Assembly: GCA_964488495.1 (NCBI GenBank)
Contig: CAZAUQ010000074.1
Coordinates: forward strand, 1 to 6,393
Direction of reading: 5' to 3'
Source of the DNA: UBA1402 sp964488495
GTDB lineage: Bacteria; Bacteroidota; Bacteroidia; Bacteroidales; UBA1402
Length of the DNA: 6,393 nucleotides
Positions 1-6,179 of this stretch are shown one piece after another. The stretch's first letter is position 1. Each line of letters opens with the position of its first letter. A program made the position numbers and the translations under genes. The notes below the pieces were generated by a model. That model ran no database searches and had not been told where the DNA came from. It saw only the letters and a program-made list of their open reading frames with translations.

Positions 1-185
1 CCCACATGCGATCCTTTCTTCACACCGATAGCCATGAGACCTTTGGCCATATTATCCACTCGTTGATTGAATTGCTTATAAGTAAAACGCAGATCTCGAT
101 CGGAATAGACTAAGTATTCACGATCAGGGGTGGTTTCTGCCCAATGTTCCAGAAACTCCCCTAAGGTACGATTGCTTAATTCCAT
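1..185 (-). CDS. AMP-forming acyl-CoA synthetase (fatty-acid-CoA ligase family), N-terminal fragment
   Basis: Only the first 61 codons are present; the gene continues past the left edge. The start is the ATG at 185, one base after the TGA of the upstream regulator gene. The peptide begins MELSNRTLGEFLEHW and continues with TTPDREYLVYSDRDLRFTY and then NQRVDNMAKGLMAIGVKKG. This is the typical opening of the AMP-binding (ANL) superfamily: an amphipathic first helix, the 'TPD..' turn, the '(R)xTYxxFN' segment, and the 'A.GL...GV..G' helix before the first strand of the large domain. Such enzymes adenylate a carboxylic acid with ATP and transfer it to CoA. The fragment resembles fatty acyl-CoA ligases most, but the adenylation and substrate-pocket motifs lie outside the window, so chain length and substrate cannot be judged. 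The 1-nt gap suggests cotranscription and translational coupling with the XRE-cupin regulator. The family call is firm; the substrate is inference. Confidence 0.85.
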   Translation of the reverse strand, partial: MELSNRTLGEFLEHWAETTPDREYLVYSDRDLRFTYKQFNQRVDNMAKGLMAIGVKKGSHV

Positions 186-186
186 A

Positions 187-762
187 TCAGAAAGGGGTAT
201 AGACTACAGCCAGAATCTTGGCTTGCGAATTATTGGCTGCATGAACGTTGTGATCTACAATGGAATCGTAGTATATGCTGTCGCCCTGAGCGAGCGAAAA
301 CACTCTTTTACCGTAAAAAATTTCGATTTCTCCCTCCAGCACGTAAATAAACTCTTCGCCTTCGTGCGAAGAAAGAGCATAGCCGTTTTGGGTAGACGAT
401 TGAATGTCAATGATAAAAGGCTCCATGTGGCGGCCGGCCTTTTTTTGAGCCAGCGAAAAGAATTGCAGATTGTTGTGCGAACTTGCCGTATTACTCGAAA
501 AGCTGACCCCGGCAGGCTGCTCTTCTTTGCGGCTGACCACGGGCCCCAGGTCTTCGTTGTCATCGAGAAAGGTTCCCAAACGCACTCCCAGAGCTCTGGC
601 CATTTTAACCAGGGGAGCCAGTGAAGGAATCTGGCTGTTGTTTTCGATAAGCTGAATTTGTTCTACACTCAGGCCTGAACGTTCTGAAAAGGCTTCGATA
701 CTGATTGATTTTGATTCGCGCATTCCTTTGATTTTGGAACCGATCATCTGCTGTTCTTTCAT
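187..762 (-). CDS. XRE-family transcriptional regulator with C-terminal cupin sensor domain
   Basis: This 191-residue protein has two parts. Residues about 8-64 form an XRE/Cro-type helix-turn-helix: IGSKIKGMRESKSIS, the recognition-helix region around ERSGLSVEQIQLIEN, and a closing helix ending LGVRLGTFL. Residues about 111-190 form a small cupin barrel: SSHEGEEFIYVLEGEIE is cupin motif 1, with H133 and E137 as likely metal ligands, and GDSIYYDSIVDHNVHAANN is motif 2, with H171 or H174. The segment in between (about 70-110) looks like a linker. Members of this family bind DNA through the HTH and sense a small molecule, or hold a metal, in the cupin. The ligand is unknown here. The gene sits 1 nt upstream of an acyl-CoA synthetase, so it probably controls that gene and itself, perhaps in response to an acyl compound (inference). 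The ATG at 762 is taken as the start; the in-frame ATG at 747 (residue 6) is possible. No Shine-Dalgarno sequence is visible. Confidence 0.9.
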   Translation of the reverse strand: MKEQQMIGSKIKGMRESKSISIEAFSERSGLSVEQIQLIENNSQIPSLAPLVKMARALGVRLGTFLDDNEDLGPVVSRKEEQPAGVSFSSNTASSHNNLQFFSLAQKKAGRHMEPFIIDIQSSTQNGYALSSHEGEEFIYVLEGEIEIFYGKRVFSLAQGDSIYYDSIVDHNVHAANNSQAKILAVVYTPF

Positions 763-809
763 TCTTGTGTCTTAAAAAAAAAATAGGCGGTAAAAATAAG
801 TTTAATTTT

Positions 810-2393
810 TTATTTCATCAAATAAGCCGACAAAGCTTCGGCGCAACGCTCTCCATCAATAGCGGAACTTACTATGCCTCCGGAATAACCGGCTCCTTCG
901 CCGCAAGGATACAATCCTTCCGGTCCGACAGAACGTAAGCCTTCGGCCTCGCGAAGCATACGCAGGGGAGATGAACTGCGGCTCTCGCAGGCAATAAGTT
1001 GAGCTTCGTTGCTCAGAAATCCTTTCAGTTTCTTGTCAAATTGAATAAAAGCCTCCTGCAAACGGCGGCTGATAGCAGTGGGCAAAGCTTGATGCAAATT
1101 GGAGGTTATTAATCCGGGCAAATAAGAACTTGACGGTAGATTGGCCGAAGTTCGTCCCCGAACGAAGTCGTCCATTCGTTGTGCAGGAGCTTTGAGTCCT
1201 TCTTCGGACAAGCCGTAGCAACGTTTTTCCAGGGCTTCCTGTATTAATAACCATGCCAGGCTTTCTTCTGTTTTGTTTACAAGCGGTAGCAGCTCTTTAT
1301 ACTCAATCCTGTCTTCGGGGCGAATCTCCACCACCATGCCAGAATTAGCCCAGGGAGAATTTCTGGCTGCCGGAGACATACCGTTCACCACCGATAAACC
1401 CTGTTGTTCTGCAGCCGGCACCACAAAGCCTCCCGGACACATGCAAAAAGAATAAACACCCCGGCCTTCTACCTGGGTGACAAAGCTGTATTCTGCTGCA
1501 GGCAGATAACTGCCTCTGCCCTGAGGGCTGTGATACATCAGTTCATCTATCAGAGCCTGTGGATGTTCCAGACGCACTCCCATGGCAAAACCTTTGGCAG
1601 CCAGAGGAATGCCCTGCTTGTGAAGCATATAATAGACATCGCGGGCGGAATGTCCGGTAGCCAGGATCACCGGGCCTCGAAATTCCCGGTCGTTGCTGCA
1701 GCGTATGCCGCAAACTTTGTTATTTTGCTGGAGCAAAGCCTCCATTTTGTGTCCGAAATACACTTCGCCTCCACTTTGCAGAATTTGCTTTCTCATGCTT
1801 GAGATAATGCCGGGCAGTTTATCGGAACCTATGTGAGGGTGAGCCTCTTTGAGGATAGCGTCGCTTGCTCCAAATTGACAAAACAACTGGAGAATACGAT
1901 CAATATCGCCCCTCTTTTTACTGCGGGTATAGAGTTTTCCATCCGAAAAAGCACCTGCTCCGCCTTCGCCAAAACAATAATTGGATTCTGCCTCGATGTG
2001 CTGTTCACGAAAACATCGGGCCAAATCGCGTTTGCGCTGCTCCACGGGTTGTCCTCTTTCGATCAGGAGTGGTTTAATACCTAACTCTATAAGCCGGAGA
2101 GCTGCAAACAAACCCGCCGGGCCGGCACCTACTACTACCGCAGAATTGGCCTGTGATACATCACCGTACGATATTGTCTCATAGCTTTCTGCAGCAGGCT
2201 GTTCATTAATAAAAACCCGTAATTTCAACTGAATGAATACTTGCCGCTGACGAGCGTCAATTGAGCGCTTTAGAACCTGAAGTGCTGTGATTTGGCCGAC
2301 ATCAATACCGGCCTCCCGGCTTAGTCTTTTTTTAAGGCTTAGTTCCTGAGCGGCCTCCTGCGGCAAGACCCTAAGTTGATATTCTTTGACCAT
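810..2393 (-). CDS. FAD-dependent dehydrogenase of the COG2509 type (NAD(FAD)-utilizing dehydrogenase), function unproven
   Basis: The protein has 527 residues when started at the ATG at 2393. A TTG eight codons upstream (2417) is also in frame but would overlap radA, and the sequence MVKEYQLRVLP that follows the ATG matches how I recall homologues beginning. An N-terminal region of about 85 residues precedes a Rossmann FAD-binding motif VVVGAGPAGLF (residues 86-96). Further family signatures are FGEGGAGAFSDGKLYTR (about 141-157), ATGHSARD (245-252), YSFCMCPGGFVVP (314-326, with Cys317 and Cys319) and, at the C-terminus, YPCGEGAGYSGGIV (495-508), the usual second FAD-contacting segment. The full length and all expected motifs suggest an active flavoprotein, probably cytosolic since no signal peptide or membrane segment is seen. 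Substrate and electron acceptor are not known for this family as far as I can tell. It begins 16 nt after the radA stop and is probably cotranscribed with it. Confidence 0.88.
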   Translation of the reverse strand: MVKEYQLRVLPQEAAQELSLKKRLSREAGIDVGQITALQVLKRSIDARQRQVFIQLKLRVFINEQPAAESYETISYGDVSQANSAVVVGAGPAGLFAALRLIELGIKPLLIERGQPVEQRKRDLARCFREQHIEAESNYCFGEGGAGAFSDGKLYTRSKKRGDIDRILQLFCQFGASDAILKEAHPHIGSDKLPGIISSMRKQILQSGGEVYFGHKMEALLQQNNKVCGIRCSNDREFRGPVILATGHSARDVYYMLHKQGIPLAAKGFAMGVRLEHPQALIDELMYHSPQGRGSYLPAAEYSFVTQVEGRGVYSFCMCPGGFVVPAAEQQGLSVVNGMSPAARNSPWANSGMVVEIRPEDRIEYKELLPLVNKTEESLAWLLIQEALEKRCYGLSEEGLKAPAQRMDDFVRGRTSANLPSSSYLPGLITSNLHQALPTAISRRLQEAFIQFDKKLKGFLSNEAQLIACESRSSSPLRMLREAEGLRSVGPEGLYPCGEGAGYSGGIVSSAIDGERCAEALSAYLMK

Positions 2394-2409
2394 AACAAAC
2401 GAATTGGTC

Positions 2410-3777
2410 TTAACCAAATAATAAGCGGAAAGATTCTTCGACCTTGCGCACTTTGTCTATACGGATTTTGAATCGGCGCAAGTCGGTCCCCGATTCAGAA
2501 AAATCTGGAACAATGATTTGTTCGAAACCCAACTTCTGAGCTTCCATGATGCGTTGCTCCAAACGATTGACCGGCCTGATCTCGCCGGCCAGTCCAACTT
2601 CGCCCGCCAAACATACTTTATTTCCGATGGAAAGGTTTAAATTGGACGATAAAATGGCAGCAATCACAGATAAATCGGTAGCCGGATCGTTCACCCTGAT
2701 GCCACCGGCAATATTGAGAAAAACATCCTTTTGTGCAATCTTAAATCCGGCTCTTTTTTCGAGTACAGCCAGCAACATGTTTAGTCGTCTCAGATCAAAA
2801 CCGGTGGTAGATCGTTGGGGTGTGCCGTAAGCAGCCGTACTTACCAGGGCCTGTGTTTCGATCAGGAAAGGACGGATGCCTTCGATGGCTGCTGCAATGG
2901 CCACACCGCTCAGGCCGTCCTGATGCTGTGAAAGTAAGAGTTCCGATGGATTGGTCACTTCGCGCAAGCCATCGCTGCGCATTTCGTACATACCAATCTC
3001 GGCAATGCTGCCAAAACGGTTTTTGACCGAACGTAAAATCCGGTAAAAATGGTGGGTATCGCCTTCGAAAAGTAAAACGGTATCTACTATGTGTTCCAAA
3101 ACTTTAGGCCCTGCCAGGCTGCCTTCTTTGTTGATATGGCCGATCAGAATTATAGGCATACCCATGGTTTTGGCTGCTTTCAGCAGAGCTGTGGCGCATT
3201 CCCTGACCTGGGTAACGGTGCCCGGCGAAGAATCGGCCACTTCTGTAGTTAGAGTCTGAATGGAATCAATAATCAGTAATTCAGGTTTAAGCTGGATAAT
3301 CTGCTCAAAAATATTTTCCAGAGAGGTCTCGGCCAGGAAATAAGCCTTGGGATTCTCGCCCTTGATTCGTTCTGCCCGCATTTTGATTTGCTGCAGGCTC
3401 TCTTCGCCCGAAACGTACAAAATGCGTTTATGCGTCATCTTGATGGCCGTTTGCAGAACCAGGGTCGATTTACCTATGCCGGGTTCGCCTCCTAGCAAGA
3501 TCACTGATCCCTGCACCAAACCTCCCCCCAGTACCCTGTCCAGTTCGGGGCTTCCGGTGCTAATGCGTGCTTCGTGAGTGGATTCTACTTCAGCCAGAAG
3601 TTGTGGTTTGGATTTTTCAGCATTAAACTGCAAAGGCAGTTGTTTTGAAGTAGTGTCGCGGTGAATAACTTCTTCGTTAATACTGCCCCACTCCCCGCAA
3701 ACAGGGCATTTCCCCATCCATTTCGGGAAATCGGAACCGCAATTGCTGCACAAAAAGACTGTTTTAGCTTTGGCCAT
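2410..3777 (-). CDS. radA: DNA repair protein RadA (Sms)
   Basis: This 455-residue protein has the normal length for bacterial RadA. An N-terminal C4 zinc finger (Cys10, Cys13, Cys24, Cys27, with WMGKCPVCGEW) leads to a RecA-like ATPase. That ATPase carries Walker A GGEPGIGKST (96-105), Walker B LLIIDSIQT (167-175) and the RadA-specific KNRFG motif (252-256). The C-terminal third, from about residue 285, is the Lon-protease-like domain (GVAIAAAIEG, STAAYGTPQRSTTGFDLRR, AGGIRVNDPATDL, GEVGLAGEIRPV), which lacks the Lon catalytic serine motif and acts structurally. In studied bacteria RadA is a DnaB-like helicase that drives branch migration of RecA recombination intermediates and helps in repair and transformation. 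All key residues are present, so it should be functional. The ATG at 3777 is the first Met before the zinc finger. It is the first gene of a minus-strand series, with a probable promoter about 35 nt upstream. Confidence 0.97.
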   Translation of the reverse strand: MAKAKTVFLCSNCGSDFPKWMGKCPVCGEWGSINEEVIHRDTTSKQLPLQFNAEKSKPQLLAEVESTHEARISTGSPELDRVLGGGLVQGSVILLGGEPGIGKSTLVLQTAIKMTHKRILYVSGEESLQQIKMRAERIKGENPKAYFLAETSLENIFEQIIQLKPELLIIDSIQTLTTEVADSSPGTVTQVRECATALLKAAKTMGMPIILIGHINKEGSLAGPKVLEHIVDTVLLFEGDTHHFYRILRSVKNRFGSIAEIGMYEMRSDGLREVTNPSELLLSQHQDGLSGVAIAAAIEGIRPFLIETQALVSTAAYGTPQRSTTGFDLRRLNMLLAVLEKRAGFKIAQKDVFLNIAGGIRVNDPATDLSVIAAILSSNLNLSIGNKVCLAGEVGLAGEIRPVNRLEQRIMEAQKLGFEQIIVPDFSESGTDLRRFKIRIDKVRKVEESFRLLFG

Positions 3778-3809
3778 GAGCGGAAATGTTTAGGAAATTA
3801 GCTAGGGAA

Positions 3810-3838
3810 CAAATATCCGAAAAAAAAACGGCCTGCAA
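3810..3838 (-). promoter_or_regulatory. Probable Bacteroidota-type promoter for radA
   Basis: On the minus strand, GATATTTG (3810-3817) matches the Bacteroidota -7 box TAnnTTTG at all fixed positions but the first. It is preceded by 18 nt and then TTG (3836-3838, within TTTTG), which fits the -33 element with slightly short spacing. The spacer contains a run of nine T. Transcription would start near 3804, giving a leader of roughly 25 nt before the radA ATG. The mismatch and short spacing make this weaker than the two other promoters in this region. Confidence 0.45.
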
Positions 3839-3933
3839 AACAGAGGGAAAAGAAAGATTCAACATCAAAAGACACAAAAAGGCCCCCAATTACTAATCGT
3901 GTGGGTTATATAAAATAGTGGTGGCGTACTAAT

Positions 3934-3964
3934 AAAAAAGGCTGTTTTATCAACAGCCTTTTTT
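3934..3964 (-). terminator. Intrinsic terminator downstream of tRNA-fMet (symmetrical, could act on both strands)
   Basis: GGCTGTT (3940-3946) and AACAGCC (3952-3958) form a perfect 7-bp stem around a 5-nt loop. It is flanked by six A (3934-3939) on the left and six T (3959-3964) on the right, which can extend the stem and provide a U tract in either direction. Read on the minus strand it begins 1 nt after the encoded CCA of the tRNA, so it should end the tRNA transcript and separate it from radA. No plus-strand gene lies upstream in this stretch. Confidence 0.9.
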
Positions 3965-3965
3965 C

Positions 3966-4040
<75 letters not shown>

Positions 4041-4051
4041 ATTTGTGGGTG

Positions 4052-4083
4052 CAAAGATACGGCAGGATTCCGAATTATCCAAA
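4052..4083 (-). promoter_or_regulatory. Bacteroidota-type promoter of tRNA-fMet
   Basis: On the minus strand TTTG (4080-4083) is followed by exactly 20 nt and then TATCTTTG (4052-4059), a perfect match to the TAnnTTTG -7 box at the usual spacing. Transcription would begin around 4045-4048, only a few bases before the mature tRNA 5' end at 4040, as expected for a strong tRNA promoter in this phylum. Confidence 0.88.
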
Positions 4084-4133
4084 TTTTATCGGCATTTTCT
4101 TTGTAAAGAGCGTTAAAAAACGTGGTCTGTTGC

Positions 4134-4164
4134 TTGGTAGTTTTGGGGATTTTTGCTACATTTG
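4134..4164 (+). promoter_or_regulatory. Bacteroidota-type promoter of gyrB
   Basis: On the plus strand TTG (4134-4136) is followed by 20 nt and then TACATTTG (4157-4164), a perfect TAnnTTTG -7 box. Transcription would start near 4168-4172, giving a gyrB leader of about 45 nt. It faces away from the tRNA-fMet promoter, with 50 bp between the two -33 elements. That 50-bp stretch contains the short inverted repeat CGTT-AAAA-AACG, which could be an operator but is too short to call. Confidence 0.87.
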
Positions 4165-4176
4165 TTCGTTTTTTGT

Positions 4177-4193
4177 GGCCGCTCTCCGCGGCC
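4177..4193 (+). promoter_or_regulatory. GC-rich hairpin in the gyrB 5' leader
   Basis: GGCCGC (4177-4182) and GCGGCC (4188-4193) pair perfectly around the loop TCTCC, and a flanking T-G pair can extend the stem. It stands out in an otherwise A/T-rich leader. It would lie close to the predicted 5' end of the transcript and ends 22 nt before the ATG. No U tract follows, so it is not an intrinsic terminator. A role in mRNA stability or translation is possible but not shown. Confidence 0.5.
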
Positions 4194-4215
4194 GATTGAT
4201 TTAATATAAAAATTT

Positions 4216-6174
4216 ATGGCCGAAGAAGAAATTGTAAACAACGAACAAAGTTATTCAGCGAAAAACATCCAGGTGCTCGAAGGTCTGGAAGCTGTTCGCA
4301 AACGTCCCGCAATGTATATTGGCGATACCAGCGAAAAAGGATTGCATCACCTGGTATACGAAGTTGTAGACAATTGTATCGACGAAGCCCTGGCAGGGTA
4401 TTGTTCCGAGATCATGGTCTGGATAAACGAAGACGGCTCCGTTACAGTTTCCGACAATGGACGCGGTATCCCGGTAGATATGCACGAAAAAGAGGGTCGC
4501 TCGGCACTAGAAGTGGTTTTGACCGTGCTGCATGCGGGAGGAAAATTCGACAAAGGCTCCTACAAGGTATCGGGAGGTTTGCACGGGGTTGGTGTTTCCT
4601 GTGTAAATGCTCTTTCCGACCGACTTTTTGTTCAAATTTTTCGAGACGGTAAATCTTATGAGCAGGAATACCACAGAGGAAAGCCTCTTTATTCTGTCAG
4701 AGCAACAGGTTTAACCGACAAAAAAGGCACCACTATCACCTTCAAACCCGACAGTGAAATCTTCACCACACTGGAATATAAATACGACATTCTTGCCAAC
4801 CGCATGCGTGAACTCGCCTACCTGAACGCAGGTATCTCTCTGACTATGACGGACAAGCGTGTAAAAAACGAAGACGATAGCTACAAAAGTGAACTGTTCT
4901 ATTCGGAACAGGGTTTGAACGAGTTTGTCCGTTTTATTGATGCATCGAGAGAACCGCTCATCGAGGAGGTAATTCACATTACAACCGATAAATACGGCAC
5001 TCCCGTGGAAATTGCCATGATCTACAACAATTCCTATGTAGAAAACGTGCATTCCTATGTTAATAACATCAATACCATCGAAGGAGGTACGCATCTGACC
5101 GGTTTTCGCCGGGGCCTTACCCGTACCCTGAAAAAATACGCCGAAGATTCCAAATTGCTCGAAAAGCTTAAGATAGAAATTTCCGGTGATGACTTTAGAG
5201 AAGGGCTGACTGCGGTAATTTCGGTCAAGGTAGCTGAACCACAATTCGAAGGCCAAACTAAGACCAAACTGGGCAACACTGATGTAATTGGGGTTGTAGA
5301 TCAAACAGTCAGTGAGGCCTTGGGGTATTACCTCGAAGAGCATCCCAAAGAAGCTAAAATCATAGTAGACAAAGTAATCCTGGCTGCTACTGCCCGCCAC
5401 GCCGCCCGCAAAGCCAGAGAACTGGTTCAGCGTAAGACTCCTCTCTCCGGAGGCGGACTTCCCGGCAAACTGGCAGACTGTTCCAGCCGCGATGCACAAA
5501 AATGCGAGATCTTTCTGGTGGAAGGTGATTCTGCCGGCGGCACTGCCAAACAGGGAAGAAATCGTGAATATCAGGCCATACTTCCCCTGAGAGGTAAAAT
5601 TCTCAATGTGGAAAAAGCCATGCCCCACAAAGTGTTCGAGAGCGAGGAGATCCGCAACATTTATACAGCTTTGGGCGTAAGCATCGGCACCGAAGACGAC
5701 ACCAAAGAATTGAATATTTCCAAATTACGCTACCACAAAATCATCATAATGACCGACGCCGATGTGGACGGCAGCCACATCGACACCTTGATCATGACCT
5801 TTTTCTTTCGTTACATGAAACCGCTCATCGAGCAGGGTTATCTATATATTGCCAATCCTCCGCTCTATCTCTGCAAAAAAGGCAAGATAGAAGAATATTG
5901 TTGGAACGATGCTCAACGTCAACGTTTTATAGAACAATACGGCAGCGGCAACGAGAACGCCATTCATACCCAACGCTACAAGGGCTTGGGTGAAATGAAC
6001 GCCGAACAGCTGGCAACCACCACTATGGACCCGGAACATCGTATTCTTCGACAGGTCACTATAGAAAACGCTGCAGCTGCAGACCACATCTTTTCGATGC
6101 TGATGGGCGAAGACGTAGGACCCCGTCGCGACTTTATCGAAGCCAACGCTACCTACGCCAACATCGACGCATAA
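4216..6174 (+). CDS. gyrB: DNA gyrase subunit B
   Basis: This 652-residue protein is the ATPase and TOPRIM subunit of gyrase; with GyrA it introduces negative supercoils into DNA. The GHKL ATPase domain (about 15-235) shows YEVVDNCIDEA with Glu49 and Asn53, SDNGRGIP (79-86) and the ATP-lid glycines GGLHGVG (120-126). The transducer domain carries QTKTKLGN with the ATP-contacting Lys at 349. The TOPRIM domain has EGDSAGG (436-442) and DADVDG (514-519) for the metal ions, plus PLRGKILNVEKA (457-468). The tail motif QRYKGLGEMN (586-595) favours GyrB. The protein lacks the roughly 170-residue insert of E. coli GyrB, as usual for short GyrB forms. Position 459 (E. coli Lys447) is Arg and position 438 (Asp426) is the usual Asp. 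It starts at the ATG after an A/T-rich leader with no Shine-Dalgarno sequence. gyrA is not in the window. Confidence 0.98.
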   Translation: MAEEEIVNNEQSYSAKNIQVLEGLEAVRKRPAMYIGDTSEKGLHHLVYEVVDNCIDEALAGYCSEIMVWINEDGSVTVSDNGRGIPVDMHEKEGRSALEVVLTVLHAGGKFDKGSYKVSGGLHGVGVSCVNALSDRLFVQIFRDGKSYEQEYHRGKPLYSVRATGLTDKKGTTITFKPDSEIFTTLEYKYDILANRMRELAYLNAGISLTMTDKRVKNEDDSYKSELFYSEQGLNEFVRFIDASREPLIEEVIHITTDKYGTPVEIAMIYNNSYVENVHSYVNNINTIEGGTHLTGFRRGLTRTLKKYAEDSKLLEKLKIEISGDDFREGLTAVISVKVAEPQFEGQTKTKLGNTDVIGVVDQTVSEALGYYLEEHPKEAKIIVDKVILAATARHAARKARELVQRKTPLSGGGLPGKLADCSSRDAQKCEIFLVEGDSAGGTAKQGRNREYQAILPLRGKILNVEKAMPHKVFESEEIRNIYTALGVSIGTEDDTKELNISKLRYHKIIIMTDADVDGSHIDTLIMTFFFRYMKPLIEQGYLYIANPPLYLCKKGKIEEYCWNDAQRQRFIEQYGSGNENAIHTQRYKGLGEMNAEQLATTTMDPEHRILRQVTIENAAAADHIFSMLMGEDVGPRRDFIEANATYANIDA

Positions 6175-6179
6175 ATTAT

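Noticed and set aside
432..446. GGCCGGCC followed by seven T on the plus strand, resembling a terminator.
   Set aside because: The palindrome has no loop, so it cannot form a usable hairpin, and it lies in the middle of the regulator gene antisense to its transcription.
130..624. A 164-codon plus-strand open frame across the regulator and ligase start.
   Set aside because: It is in antisense register with the XRE-cupin gene, crosses two real genes, and shows no domain; it is a shadow frame.
791..812. A/T-only inverted repeat between the dehydrogenase and regulator genes as a possible terminator.
   Set aside because: The stem is about six A-T pairs with no G/C and would be very weak. It is better explained by the A/T-rich intergenic composition.
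1404..1802. A 132-codon plus-strand open frame inside the FAD-dependent dehydrogenase gene.
   Set aside because: It is antisense to strongly conserved dehydrogenase motifs and has no plausible protein features.
3891..3933. Direct repeat TACTAAT at 3891-3897 and 3927-3933 as a possible attachment site or regulatory repeat next to a tRNA gene.
   Set aside because: Seven bases in A/T-rich DNA are expected by chance, there is no integrase or cargo nearby, and no repeat of the tRNA 3' end is seen in the window.
5430..5470. Arg at GyrB position 459 (E. coli Lys447) as a possible quinolone-resistance change.
   Set aside because: Arg at this place is common in natural GyrB proteins, and the neighbouring key residue Asp438 is unchanged, so it is probably lineage-typical.
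4711..5628. A 305-codon open frame on the minus strand inside gyrB.
   Set aside because: It lies codon-on-codon opposite gyrB, so it stays open simply because this part of gyrB uses no TTA, CTA or TCA codons. The translation has no recognisable domain, while the gyrB frame is unmistakable.
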